Shown here: in pieces, positions 16,379-26,173 of the stretch
Layout: each line of letters starts with the position of its first letter
How positions within the stretch are numbered: position 1 is the first letter of the stretch
Origin: Laceyella tengchongensis
Lineage (GTDB): Bacteria > Bacillota > Bacilli > Thermoactinomycetales > Thermoactinomycetaceae
Length of the DNA: 64,000 bases
Direction: 5' to 3'
Assembly (NCBI RefSeq): GCF_900182735.1
Contig: NZ_FXTU01000008.1
Location: forward strand, 54,812 to 118,811
Position numbers and translations under genes: made by a program
The notes under the pieces: model-generated
What the model was told of the DNA's origin: nothing
The model's input: the letters and a program-made list of their open reading frames with translations, nothing else
Databases searched by the model: none

Positions 16379-18715
16379 ATGTTGACTGAACAGCAGATTC
16401 GGCAGTTTATGCTGGAACAAGCGTACAAACCGCTCACCCTGGCTGAATTGATCGATCAATTCCAGGTGGCGGAAGAGGAGCGGGAGGCGTTTGCCGAGCT
16501 CTTAGAGACCATGGAGGCGGATGGGAAAATCGTTCGCACGCGCACGCAGCGGTACGGCGTGCCGGAGCGGTTTAACCTGATCCGCGGCACCTTGCAGGGC
16601 AGTTCCAAGGGATTTGGCTTTGTCATCCCGGATACGCCCGGCAAACAGGATATTTATATCCATCTCAATGATATGAACGGCGCGATGGATGGCGATTTGG
16701 TTTTGGCGCGAATTCACAAGAGCAAGACGGAGAGCCGCCGTCCGGAAGGGGAGATCGTCCGTGTTCTGAAGCGGAAACGGGACAAAATCGTCGGGACGTT
16801 TTCTCGGTTGTCTTCGCACTTCGGCTTCGTGATTCCGGACGACAAACGCATTGCCGCTGATATCTTCATTGCTCCCGAATTGCAGATGGATGCCCGTGAT
16901 GGCCAGAAAGTCGTGGTGAAACTACACCATATCACCGGACGTCATTCGGCCGAGGGGGAGATCATCGAAATTTTAGGTCACCGCAATGATCCCGGCGTTG
17001 ACATTGTGTCCATCATCCGCAAGCATGGATTGCCGGAAGCGTTCCCAGAAGCGGTGATCGCTGAAGCGGAGGCCATACCGGAAACGATCAACGAAGAAGA
17101 CCTGAAGGGGCGGCGCGACCTGCGCGGGCGAAACATGGTGACCATTGACGGCGAAGACGCCAAAGATTTGGACGATGCTGTGTCAGTGGAGCGGTTGCCC
17201 AATGGTAATGTGCGTTTAGGCGTCCATATCGCCGATGTCAGCTACTATGTCCGGGAAGGGTCTGCACTGGATCGGGAAGCATATGAGCGGGGATGCAGTG
17301 TCTACCTCGTTGACCGGGTGATTCCGATGTTGCCCAAGCGCCTTTCCAATGGCATTTGCAGCTTGAACCCACAAGTGGACCGCCTAACCATGACTTGTGA
17401 CATGGAAATTGACCCCACAGGCGATGTGGTCGACTACGAAATCTACCCCAGCGTCATCAAAACCAATGAGCGGATGACTTATTCCGACGTCAAGAAGATT
17501 ATCGTCGACGAAGATCCGGAATTGATCGAGCGTTACCGGCCGCTCGTCGATGATTTCCGCCTGATGGCTGACTTGGCGATGCTTCTGCGCAAGCGGCGCC
17601 TAAGTCGGGGAGCGATTGACTTTAATTTCACCGAAGCCAAAATCATTGTCGATGAAAAAGGTAAGCCGGTGGATGTGGTGAAACGGCCCCGCACCATTGC
17701 CGAGCAACTGATTGAAGAGTTCATGCTCAAAGCCAATGAGACAGTGGCGGAACATTATTTTAATCTGCAAGTGCCGTTTGTTTATCGGATTCACGAGAAT
17801 CCCGATGCTGAGAAATTGAAGAATTTCTATGAGTTTATCACCAGCTTCGGTTACTCGGTAAAAGGTAAGCCGGATCAAGTCCGCCCGCATGCCTTGCAGA
17901 GTTTGCTGGAAAAAATATCCGGAAAGCCGGAAGAGCATGTGATCAGCACCGTATTGTTGCGCTCGATGAAGCAAGCTAAGTATGCGACAGAAAACGTGGG
18001 GCATTTTGGCCTGGCGGCGCCCTTTTATTCGCACTTTACGTCGCCCATCCGCCGTTATCCCGACCTGTTGATTCATCGCGTCATCCGCGAAATCGTGGAG
18101 AAAGGGGCGTTAACCGTCGAGCGGATCGACGAATTAAACGCCTATTTGATTGACGCAGCCCAACAATCCTCCATCCGCGAGCGGGTCGCTGTCGACGCCG
18201 AGCGGGAGACCAACGATCTCAAAGCGGCTGAGTTCATGATGGATAAAATCGGGGAAGAGTATGAAGGCATCATCTCCAGCGTCACCTCGTTTGGGATCTT
18301 CGTGGAGTTGGAGAACACGATTGAAGGATTGATCCACGTCAGCTTCCTGACTGACGATTATTACCGTTACGATGAATCCCATTACTGCCTGATCGGGGAG
18401 CGAACCGGACGCATCTTCCGGATTGGAGATCGCGTGCGTATCAAGGTCAGCGGTGTTAACATCGACGAACGCAAAGTGGACTTCGAACTCTTGGAGCACT
18501 TCTCCGATGAGCGCTTTGAACGCCCAGCCAAAGGAAAGAAGAAGAAATTTAAGCGCAACAAAGATGCCGACGCCGCTCGCGCCACCAAAGGCAAAAAAGG
18601 CAAATTCTATGAAGTAAAATGGGAAGATACTGCCGCCAAGAAAAACGGAGACAGCAAGAAAAAAGGAAAAAAGAAAAAGAAGAAAACCTATCGCAACAAG
18701 AGCAAGAAGAAATGA
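16379..18715 (+). CDS. rnr: Ribonuclease R
   Basis: About 778 residues with the RNase R layout: N-terminal helix-turn-helix-like part (1-65), two cold-shock domains (about 80-230), the RNB exonuclease domain with the Asp cluster DGEDAKDLDDAV (~258-269), a C-terminal S1 domain (GIISSVTSFGIFVEL) and a very Lys-rich tail over the last 60 residues. It degrades structured RNA 3' to 5' and takes part in tmRNA-linked decay and rRNA quality control, which fits smpB and ssrA downstream. ATG 16379 chosen; the GTG one codon earlier is less likely. Confidence 0.96.
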   Translation: MLTEQQIRQFMLEQAYKPLTLAELIDQFQVAEEEREAFAELLETMEADGKIVRTRTQRYGVPERFNLIRGTLQGSSKGFGFVIPDTPGKQDIYIHLNDMNGAMDGDLVLARIHKSKTESRRPEGEIVRVLKRKRDKIVGTFSRLSSHFGFVIPDDKRIAADIFIAPELQMDARDGQKVVVKLHHITGRHSAEGEIIEILGHRNDPGVDIVSIIRKHGLPEAFPEAVIAEAEAIPETINEEDLKGRRDLRGRNMVTIDGEDAKDLDDAVSVERLPNGNVRLGVHIADVSYYVREGSALDREAYERGCSVYLVDRVIPMLPKRLSNGICSLNPQVDRLTMTCDMEIDPTGDVVDYEIYPSVIKTNERMTYSDVKKIIVDEDPELIERYRPLVDDFRLMADLAMLLRKRRLSRGAIDFNFTEAKIIVDEKGKPVDVVKRPRTIAEQLIEEFMLKANETVAEHYFNLQVPFVYRIHENPDAEKLKNFYEFITSFGYSVKGKPDQVRPHALQSLLEKISGKPEEHVISTVLLRSMKQAKYATENVGHFGLAAPFYSHFTSPIRRYPDLLIHRVIREIVEKGALTVERIDELNAYLIDAAQQSSIRERVAVDAERETNDLKAAEFMMDKIGEEYEGIISSVTSFGIFVELENTIEGLIHVSFLTDDYYRYDESHYCLIGERTGRIFRIGDRVRIKVSGVNIDERKVDFELLEHFSDERFERPAKGKKKKFKRNKDADAARATKGKKGKFYEVKWEDTAAKKNGDSKKKGKKKKKKTYRNKSKKK

Positions 18716-18724
18716 CAACAATAA

Positions 18725-18757
18725 GGAAAAAGCCAGGCTTGCGGGCTTTTTCCTTTT
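18725..18757 (+). terminator. Terminator of rnr
   Basis: GGAAAAAGCC / GGCTTTTTCC stem (18725-18734, 18744-18753) followed by TTTT. Confidence 0.8.
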
Positions 18758-18787
18758 CCCACTGTGCATTGCCATGGCCATCAAGCA

Positions 18788-18817
18788 TTGACTCTTTCCC
18801 AAACTTTTTGATAAAAT
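18788..18817 (+). promoter_or_regulatory. Probable SigA promoter of smpB
   Basis: TTGACT (18788-18793), 18-nt spacer, TAAAAT (18812-18817), 37 nt upstream of the smpB ATG. Confidence 0.6.
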
Positions 18818-18854
18818 GTAGGTTGCACGACTTTTGAGGGCTGAGGTGAAAACG

Positions 18855-19322
18855 ATGGGAAGCAAATCATCTAAAATCATTGCCAAAAATAAAAAGGCAT
18901 TTCACGATTACCATATCGAAGAACAATTCGAAGCCGGCATCGTTCTCACCGGGACGGAGATCAAATCGATCCGCCAAGGCAAAGTACAACTCAAAGACAG
19001 TTATGCCCGGATCGACAAAGGGGAAGTTTTTATCGTTGGCATGCATATCAGCCCCTTCGACAAAGGCAACCGCTTCAACGTCGACCCTACTCGCACTCGC
19101 AAATTGCTCATGCACAAACGTGAGATTGACAAATTGCTGGGTATTACCAAGATCAAAGGGTTGACCTTGGTTCCGCTCGACGTGCACCTGAAAAACGGTT
19201 TCGCCAAAATCCAGCTTGGACTGGCGCGCGGGAAGAAGCTCTATGACAAGCGGGCGACCGAAGCGAAGCGCGAAACGGATCGGATGATTCAACGGCGCTT
19301 GAAAGAACAAAACATGCGATAA
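18855..19322 (+). CDS. smpB: SsrA-binding protein SmpB
   Basis: 155 residues, usual length. Conserved blocks NKKAFHDYHIEEQFEAGIVL, GTEIKSIRQGKVQLKDSY, GMHISPF and the C-terminal basic tail with KRATEAKRETDRMIQRRLK. It binds the tRNA-like part of tmRNA and brings it to stalled ribosomes. Start ATG 18855 behind GAGGTGAAA. Its partner ssrA begins 92 nt downstream with its own promoter. Confidence 0.96.
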   Translation: MGSKSSKIIAKNKKAFHDYHIEEQFEAGIVLTGTEIKSIRQGKVQLKDSYARIDKGEVFIVGMHISPFDKGNRFNVDPTRTRKLLMHKREIDKLLGITKIKGLTLVPLDVHLKNGFAKIQLGLARGKKLYDKRATEAKRETDRMIQRRLKEQNMR

Positions 19323-19340
19323 AAAAATGAAATAACCCCT

Positions 19341-19369
19341 TGCATAATGCATGGAACCCTGCTATAATC
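19341..19369 (+). promoter_or_regulatory. SigA promoter of ssrA
   Basis: TTGCAT (19341-19346), 17-nt spacer, TATAAT (19364-19369). The mature tmRNA 5' end lies 45 nt downstream, so a short 5' precursor would be trimmed. Confidence 0.8.
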
Positions 19370-19413
19370 TAAAACTGTGATCGACATATTTGCTCGACAA
19401 ACAGTTGAATTCC

Positions 19414-19777
19414 GGGGGCGTTCTTGGGATTCGACGGGGATAGTTCGAGCGTCAGTAGCGAGCCGAGGGGTTGCGTCTCTCGTTAATCACGCAAATGCCA
19501 AATGTAACTGGCAAAAACGAAAACTTTGCTCTGGCTGCTTAATTAAGCGACCAGGATCCGCTTCTCCATCGCCCATGTGGAGCTGTCGGGTCTCATACCT
19601 TAGTGGGCTAGCTGCCTGATCGGCCACTGGTCAGAAAGCGAATCTCAAGTGGCTAGTCTCTATAAACGCCTGTCACTGGGCAGTTATCGAGGCGAACACT
19701 TAGTACAGTGACTGCGCTCGGAGAAGCTGGCGTGGCGATGTCTTCGGACAGCGGTTCGACTCCGCTCGCCTCCACCA
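19414..19777 (+). ncRNA. ssrA: Transfer-messenger RNA (tmRNA)
   Basis: 364 nt. The 5' GGGGGCG pairs with 3' CGCCTCC to give the tRNA-like acceptor, followed by encoded ACCA; the T-loop region GGTTCGACTCC is present. The 5' region GGGATTCGACGGGGATAG is the usual tmRNA start. The tag reading frame GGC AAA AAC GAA AAC TTT GCT CTG GCT GCT TAA encodes GKNENFALAA, giving (A)GKNENFALAA with the charged Ala. It rescues stalled ribosomes together with SmpB. Confidence 0.96.
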
Positions 19778-19790
19778 ACCAATACAATAT

Positions 19791-19866
19791 GCTGATGTAG
19801 CTCAGCTGGTAGAGCACTTCACTCGTAATGAAGGGGTCGCAGGTTCGAATCCTGTCATCAGCACCA
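19791..19866 (+). tRNA. tRNA-Thr (anticodon CGT)
   Basis: Acceptor GCTGATG/CATCAGC, D arm GCTC...GAGC, anticodon stem CTTCA/TGAAG with loop CTCGTAA (anticodon CGT, codon ACG), T arm GCAGG-TTCGAAT-CCTGT, encoded ACCA. It is 13 nt after tmRNA. The AT-rich Dpd island begins just past its terminator, so this tRNA or the tmRNA is the natural candidate for the island's insertion site. Confidence 0.95.
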
Positions 19867-19871
19867 AACCA

Positions 19872-19897
19872 AAGCCCGAGATGTCGGGCTTTTTTTG
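19872..19897 (+). terminator. Terminator of the ssrA-tRNA-Thr unit
   Basis: AAGCCCGA / TCGGGCTT stem with a 4-nt loop (19872-19891) followed by a T run. Confidence 0.9.
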
Positions 19898-20226
19898 TGT
19901 TTAAATTAATTGCTCAATTGGATCTAGTTGCAGTTATGATTATAATATTATTAATTATTTATAATATATAATAGATGTTAATATGATTTTTTATAGATAA
20001 CTTTAATATTTGATCAATAACGACTATTAGATGGAATAGTGATGATAGTAGATTGTCCAAAGTCATATCTGCTGTATAGGAAATGATAAAATAATTGGAC
20101 AGAAAGACGCCCTGGTTTACGAATTATTTATTTGAATGTATATAGATACAATAAATTTTGATGCAATTAGCTCTAGACAACTATATTTATCTACTGTTGA
20201 TAGATGAATATGATCTTTAACTTATT
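19898..20226 (+). other. AT-rich gene-free leader ahead of the dpdE operon
   Basis: About 330 nt, very AT-rich, with no coding frame and no clear tRNA or integrase remnant. It marks the abrupt drop in GC content that starts the island and must hold the promoter of the dpdE-D operon. Several TATAAT-like hexamers occur but none is paired with a convincing -35 box, so I do not place the promoter. Confidence 0.5.
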
Positions 20227-23200
20227 ATGAGAAGAAGGGTGGCAGAGGTGCCATTGGCTAATACAGATATTAAATTGGGGATGTATGTAAGATGTCCAAT
20301 TGAAGATGAGTATACGAATGAACCGAGACGGTTTGCACTAGGACAAGTAATAGAAATAAATGTATTTTATGGAGAGGTTAAGGTTCGATTTTATGTTCCA
20401 GAAAAAAAGAGCGATTTATATGAAATATATAATCTCCCACCTGTAGAGAAGTACCTAATAGAGCAAGTGAAAAAGGTCAGAATCTTACCAAATACAGATG
20501 TCTTACTCAAAAGCAGTGATAAAAATGCGCGCTTAATTTCTTTTTCTCATACGGATGAAAATGGGTTCCACCATTATTATATTCAGCATAAAGTAAATGG
20601 TAAAAATGTTATTAGACTGGAATCTGAAGCTGAGATTATTGCTTTTTTCACTAGAGGTGACTCAGATGTAAAAGATCAAATACTAAGTTACGAACTGCAT
20701 AATCCAAATTGGTATCTTCATCGACAAGTAGTAGCAGATTCTATACACAGCTTAAAAAATGCCACGTTTGGATTCGAAACTTTAATTGGTTCAAGAGTTT
20801 TTTTGTTGCCACATCAGGTTGATACAATTGTTCGTGCTATTACGAATACACCCTGTCGTTATATGTTAGCTGATGAAGTTGGATTAGGGAAGACGATAGA
20901 AGCGTCTGTAATTATGAAGGGATTGCAGAAACGTTTAGGTTCGTTACGAATTTTATTAGTTGTACCTCAATCGCTAGTATATCAGTGGCGTAATGAATTA
21001 TCGTACAAGTTTTGGACGGACTTTTCAGTTTATAAGACTGAGGATTGTTTGGAAAGTGAGAAAGCTATTATTTTTCCATTGGAAAAGTTAAATACTGCTC
21101 AAGGGAGAAAAGTTCTTTCATTACATTGGGATCTATGTCTGATTGATGAGACTCATCGTTTATTAAGAAGAGAAGAAGAGTATAAGCAGATTTTTATGCT
21201 TAGTAAAAGAGTGGAACATATTCTCTTACTAAGTGCTACACCGATACAATCACGTCATGAAGAATTTTTAAAATTAGCTGCGCTACTCGATCCACAAAAG
21301 TATGGTGAAATGTCCAAAGAAAGATTTAAATTCCTTTTAGAAAAACAAGATTATCTGCGGAAAAAAGTATATCGTATGATGCGCGATTTACCTGATTATA
21401 TCGAAGATGAATTAGCTGAAGAATATGTCGAGGAGCTAGAAGAGATTGCTGATCGATTAGCAGATCCAATTCTACATGGCATTGTAAATCAAATTAATCC
21501 AGATTCTGAAGATCAAGGACTTGATCAAGTGAAATTAGCTTTAGCTTATATTGCTGAGCACTACCAAATTGAGCGTAAAATTATTCGTCATCGTCGGAAA
21601 GAGCTTAGTGATAAGTTACCTAAACGCGTTTTTGATTTCATGTCATATGAAATGAGAGGCGGAGATGAGAATTTTTATGAGGTAGAAGTATATGATTCCC
21701 TACTGGAATATTTGCACTATATAAACCAACAAGTAATCAATGGTGGGGATTATGCTAAATACTTTTTAAGTGCTATGTTTAGCTCCCCGTATGCGTTGTT
21801 AAATGTGATACAGAACAGAGAAAAAATGATTGAGAGCAAATGTGTACCGATAAGTAGTCCATTTGTTCCAATTCAGGATGGAGAAAGGGAGTATTTGCAA
21901 ACCATTCGCTTTTATGCTGAGCGTTGGCATCGAGCAACAGAGCAAGAGTTTACCCAAATTAATAGATTATATGATGATCCTGATTTGATTAAAGGTCGCT
22001 TAATGAAAGCTATTGATTATATATCAGCTTATACAGTTGATGAGAAGTTAGTCATTTTCTCTTCTTGGACAGAGACGATTCGTGCATTTGAAAAGATATT
22101 AAAGGAGCAGTATGGCTCAAACGCTGTTGTTAGCTTTTATGATGGGAAGAGTGATCAGGAATTACAAGAAGCAGTGGATCGTTTTCAAAGAGAGGCGACT
22201 TGTCGGTTTATGCTGTGCGATTCATTAGGTGGAGAAGGACGTAATTTTCAAATGGCTGATCAAATTCTTCATCTCGATCTACCATGGTCTCCTACTGACT
22301 TAGAACAACGTATTGGCCGATTGGATCGCATTGGGAGAGAAAAGGAAGTACGCTCTATTGTATTCTGTACAGAACAAACACTAGAGCATGACTTATTTAA
22401 TATTTGGGATCAAGGACTGCATATTTTTCGTGAGTCTCTCAGTGGTGTAGAAATTGCCATTGGTGAGATTCAAGAGGAAATCGTCCAAGCTCTATATAAA
22501 GATGTCCGGTATGAGTTGCGAAATATTCTTCCTAAGATGCAAAAACAGCTGGATAAAATGCGTGCGGTAGTAGAAGAAGAACGTTATTTTGATATGGCTC
22601 GACAGTTGGACAAGCATGTCCAAGAGCAATTAATGAGACTTATTCAGAAGTTTGAGCGCGAAAATGGACAACAACTTGCTGAAACCATGTTGGAATGGTC
22701 TTCTATGACAGGACTCGGAAGCAGTTCAGCAGAAAAGGGAAAAGTTGTTGTTTTTCGCCCTGAACAAACATCTATTAATTCGATGAAAAAGACTTTATTT
22801 ATCCCCCCCGACTTAATAGAAGCAAGAAGAAGAGCAAAGCGAACAGGCGAAGTTAGAGGAACCTTCAATCGCAGTATTGCTGTTAATCGAGAAGATTTAA
22901 TTTTTTATGCACCAGGTGATCCCTTTTTCGAAGCTATTGTTAATAATGCTTATGAAATGGATAGTGGACGTTCTACTGCTTTTACGATTTGTAGAGCAGA
23001 ATTAAATTGGGAAGGATTCATATTTACATGGTCTGTTGCGCTTAATCCGAATTACTTGCTAGCTTTAAAAGAACCACTGGAAAGTATTGCACTAGCACAA
23101 GGCTATCTGCCATTAGAACATATTTATACGACAGAAAGTCTTCAAGAAGATGATGTAGATGACCAAACTGTACTTTCTTGGCTAAATCCACATATATCAA

Positions 23201-23547
23201 AATCACGTATAGTTCATTTGGGGAAAAGAGGAAATGGAAGCATCACATGCTTTAAAAAGCAATATCCGCCTGAGTATTGGAAGTCAATATTTGAACAGGC
23301 TTATGAGCAGAGTGAACAAAAAGTCTACGAAAGGTTGAAGAATGAAATCGACTTAAAACGTGCTACTAATGACTTTCAGACAATGTTAAGTGCACAAAAA
23401 GCAGCACTTATCTATTATGGATCTCATGAAAAGCATTCACAAAGTGAATCGCGTATGAGACGGATGTATGAAGCATTACTCCAAGGTTTGAAAGATCCTA
23501 TTGTTCGTCTGGAGTCAGTAGCTTTTGTTAGGTTGGTGATAGAATAA
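20227..23547 (+). CDS. dpdE: DpdE: SNF2-family helicase of the Dpd system
   Basis: 1106 residues. An N-terminal ~200-residue part of the DpdE type is followed by a SWI2/SNF2 helicase core: Walker A ADEVGLGKT (215-223), DETH box (307-310), LLSATPIQSR, then the second RecA lobe with CDSLGGEGRNFQMAD and QRIGRLDRIGR (about 694-705). The C-terminal ~350 residues are coiled and poorly characterised. In the Salmonella Dpd system DpdE belongs to the restriction arm. The ATG at 20227 has no ribosome site; the in-frame GTG at 20248 is preceded by GAAGAAGGGTGG and may be the true start. Its stop overlaps the dpdF start (TAATG). Confidence 0.85.
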   Translation: MRRRVAEVPLANTDIKLGMYVRCPIEDEYTNEPRRFALGQVIEINVFYGEVKVRFYVPEKKSDLYEIYNLPPVEKYLIEQVKKVRILPNTDVLLKSSDKNARLISFSHTDENGFHHYYIQHKVNGKNVIRLESEAEIIAFFTRGDSDVKDQILSYELHNPNWYLHRQVVADSIHSLKNATFGFETLIGSRVFLLPHQVDTIVRAITNTPCRYMLADEVGLGKTIEASVIMKGLQKRLGSLRILLVVPQSLVYQWRNELSYKFWTDFSVYKTEDCLESEKAIIFPLEKLNTAQGRKVLSLHWDLCLIDETHRLLRREEEYKQIFMLSKRVEHILLLSATPIQSRHEEFLKLAALLDPQKYGEMSKERFKFLLEKQDYLRKKVYRMMRDLPDYIEDELAEEYVEELEEIADRLADPILHGIVNQINPDSEDQGLDQVKLALAYIAEHYQIERKIIRHRRKELSDKLPKRVFDFMSYEMRGGDENFYEVEVYDSLLEYLHYINQQVINGGDYAKYFLSAMFSSPYALLNVIQNREKMIESKCVPISSPFVPIQDGEREYLQTIRFYAERWHRATEQEFTQINRLYDDPDLIKGRLMKAIDYISAYTVDEKLVIFSSWTETIRAFEKILKEQYGSNAVVSFYDGKSDQELQEAVDRFQREATCRFMLCDSLGGEGRNFQMADQILHLDLPWSPTDLEQRIGRLDRIGREKEVRSIVFCTEQTLEHDLFNIWDQGLHIFRESLSGVEIAIGEIQEEIVQALYKDVRYELRNILPKMQKQLDKMRAVVEEERYFDMARQLDKHVQEQLMRLIQKFERENGQQLAETMLEWSSMTGLGSSSAEKGKVVVFRPEQTSINSMKKTLFIPPDLIEARRRAKRTGEVRGTFNRSIAVNREDLIFYAPGDPFFEAIVNNAYEMDSGRSTAFTICRAELNWEGFIFTWSVALNPNYLLALKEPLESIALAQGYLPLEHIYTTESLQEDDVDDQTVLSWLNPHISKSRIVHLGKRGNGSITCFKKQYPPEYWKSIFEQAYEQSEQKVYERLKNEIDLKRATNDFQTMLSAQKAALIYYGSHEKHSQSESRMRRMYEALLQGLKDPIVRLESVAFVRLVIE

Positions 23548-26159
23548 TGCATAATAAAGTTTACCATTTGGTTCAGGAAGTATTAAACGGTCATCGATCA
23601 ATACATGAGGGAATAAGTCTATTACAACGATATAGAAGAAAAATGGATGAGATAGAGTACTCACGCTCTTTTTGTGCTATCCGGTTATTTAAGCATTTGG
23701 ATCATGTAGAGAAAGAGTTGGATCAGACTTCTTCTATTTATGATGTAGCTAGCTTGTTAAGACAATTTATCGAGATGTATCGTACTAGAGTTACTGTTTC
23801 TAGTGAATTGGCTAGAAAATTAAATCCCGCTATTGATAGTTGTGGCTTGCATATTGATTCGGTGAATGAAGTAGATATTTTGGACGAATGGCCTGATTGG
23901 TTACCAGAAAGGGAAAAACTTGATCCTATCTTTCAGCTTGAGCGGAGACGGAAGCAAGAGCAGCAGATGGGTGATAGTCTCTTGTATGGAATGACAGGAT
24001 ATGTTTCATATACCTCTAGGGAACAAAAACTAATGATTCAAGCCAGTATGAATATGAAACCGGGAGATACTTTATTGGCTTGTCTGCCCACAGGTGGAGG
24101 AAAAAGCTTAGTGGGCCTCTTACCTTCTTTTTTCGAAACCAAAGGAGGTACTCTGCGTGGAGCGATTGACAAAGCGGGAACGACTATTGTAGTTGTTCCT
24201 ACCGTATCTTTAGCACTGGATCAGTGTCGTGCAGCAAAAGATTTTTTTTCAAGAGTTTCAGATACCTGTTTTATGCCACAAGCATATGTAGGGGATATGA
24301 AGAAAGAGGAACGTTCTAATTTATTTCAATCATTGTCAGAAGGGACAATCCCTGTTTTGTTTACATCTCCAGAGGCATTAATGAATAGAGGATTAAATGA
24401 TGTAGTGATGCAAGCTGCAAGGAAGGGTTTTATTAATCGTTTAGTCATTGACGAAGCTCATATTGTTGTGGATTGGGGGATCAAATTCCGAACAGAGTTT
24501 CAGCTCCTATCTGCTTGGCGCAAGCGCTTGCTAGAAGAGAGTAAAGGTCGTCTTAAGACGGTATTACTCTCTGCTACAGTGACTGATTGGACGGCGAAAA
24601 TATTGAGAGAGTTATTTTCTGAGCCGGGACATTATACGGAAGTTCGCAGTGATCAACTTCGTCCTGAACCCACATATTTGCTAGATACATCTATTAGTGA
24701 GGAAATTAGATACAATAAAATTGTTAATAGTATTCATTTGTTGCCGAAACCAATCATTTTGTATGTTAGTAAAAAAGAACACGCGAAAAAGTGGCGTGAT
24801 CTGATTCGAGAGAAGGGGTACCGGTCGGTAGAGATTTTTACTGGAGATGTTAGCGGAGGAGAGCGACAAAGAATTGTGGAATGGTGGAATGAAGATAAGA
24901 TCGATATCATGATTGCTACTTCAGCCTTTGGAATGGGTGTTGATAAAAGGGACATTCGTACAATTATTCATTGTTGTATGCCAGAAAGTATTAATCGATT
25001 TTATCAAGAGGTGGGACGAGCAGGAAGGGATGGATTAGCATCATTAAGTTTGTTAAGTTTTGTTCCACAGGATGAAGAAGTAGCTCGCGGATTAATGAGC
25101 AATGCAGTTATTACAACTGAGACGTTAACAGAGCGATGGGATCGTCTTTTCTCTCGTTCTACGAAGACCGACCTCTCGGATGAATATTGGATTCGAATGA
25201 GTGTGCAGCCTTCTCACTTAGAAGGGACACAATCAGGGAAACAAAATCAGGACTGGAATGAGTCGTTGTTACTTCTTTTGTATCGTCATAAATTTATAGA
25301 TGTTAAACAGGTAATACATGATGAAAATGGCAATCGGGAAATTCTCGTCAAAGTACTTGATTATGAAACAATTAATGATCCTAAGTTGTTGTATGAGGCT
25401 GTAGAGCCATATCGTAAGCAAGAGCGCGATAGGATAAATAAAGAATTAGCACAAATGAAGAAGCTGATTGATCAAGGGAATGATCACTGTTTTTCTACTT
25501 TTTTTAGTAATATGTATCCATATGTAGAACGAATTTGTAGTGGCTGTCCATATTGTTGGCGAACCGGATCGGAAACCTTATATATGAAGCAAAAAACATC
25601 GATTCCTTATCGAAGCGCAATATCTAGTACTAGAACTGAGATTGTGGGACCACTTTCTAATTATGTTTGGGGAAGTAATGAAGTCTTATTGATAGGAGAT
25701 CATACTCAACGTTCAAAGCCTGAAATGATTGCTGAACTAATGCGACAACTATTAAAAGCGAATGTATCCGTGTTCCTCTTGCCACCACTGGACAGCGATG
25801 CCAAAAAGAGAATTATTGAACAACTACCATGGGAAGAAATAAAGCTAGCCCATACTATTCTCCCCTATGATGAAATAGATTCATGGTTCATAGAGAATGA
25901 AAAAGACCCCATTGAATTTTTTTTAGAAGGGCATATGGCTATTTTTTACTCTGAAAATGAAGCAGTGAACAATCACTTTTATCGGTGGTTAAAGGAATAT
26001 CAACATCGAACTGGGGCAGTAGTTATTCATATTGCAGAAACAAACTTGTGGATTCGGGATGAAGGTCGTACTCTGGATAATCTAGTCAATGCTATCCCCT
26101 TTGAAGTAGATGATTATATGAAAAAGCAAGCCGATTCACTTGATTTAAAATTAATTTAG
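23547..26159 (+). CDS. dpdF: DpdF: RecQ-like DEAD/DEAH helicase
   Basis: 870 residues. After ~140 residues of N-terminal extension comes a RecQ-like helicase: Walker A LPTGGGKSL (~181-189), DEAH box in VIDEAHIVVDWG (~300), LSATVTDW, then TSAFGMGVDKRDIRTIIHC and QEVGRAGRDG of the second lobe. A Cys cluster CSGCPYCW lies near residue 670, as in RecQ-type zinc regions, and the last ~170 residues look like a separate alpha/beta domain (VLLIGDHTQRS...). It likely unwinds or translocates on target DNA with DpdE and DpdJ. Its ATG overlaps the dpdE stop by one base, showing translational coupling. Confidence 0.85.
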   Translation: MHNKVYHLVQEVLNGHRSIHEGISLLQRYRRKMDEIEYSRSFCAIRLFKHLDHVEKELDQTSSIYDVASLLRQFIEMYRTRVTVSSELARKLNPAIDSCGLHIDSVNEVDILDEWPDWLPEREKLDPIFQLERRRKQEQQMGDSLLYGMTGYVSYTSREQKLMIQASMNMKPGDTLLACLPTGGGKSLVGLLPSFFETKGGTLRGAIDKAGTTIVVVPTVSLALDQCRAAKDFFSRVSDTCFMPQAYVGDMKKEERSNLFQSLSEGTIPVLFTSPEALMNRGLNDVVMQAARKGFINRLVIDEAHIVVDWGIKFRTEFQLLSAWRKRLLEESKGRLKTVLLSATVTDWTAKILRELFSEPGHYTEVRSDQLRPEPTYLLDTSISEEIRYNKIVNSIHLLPKPIILYVSKKEHAKKWRDLIREKGYRSVEIFTGDVSGGERQRIVEWWNEDKIDIMIATSAFGMGVDKRDIRTIIHCCMPESINRFYQEVGRAGRDGLASLSLLSFVPQDEEVARGLMSNAVITTETLTERWDRLFSRSTKTDLSDEYWIRMSVQPSHLEGTQSGKQNQDWNESLLLLLYRHKFIDVKQVIHDENGNREILVKVLDYETINDPKLLYEAVEPYRKQERDRINKELAQMKKLIDQGNDHCFSTFFSNMYPYVERICSGCPYCWRTGSETLYMKQKTSIPYRSAISSTRTEIVGPLSNYVWGSNEVLLIGDHTQRSKPEMIAELMRQLLKANVSVFLLPPLDSDAKKRIIEQLPWEEIKLAHTILPYDEIDSWFIENEKDPIEFFLEGHMAIFYSENEAVNNHFYRWLKEYQHRTGAVVIHIAETNLWIRDEGRTLDNLVNAIPFEVDDYMKKQADSLDLKLI

Positions 26160-26173
26160 AGGAAGGTGAGAAA

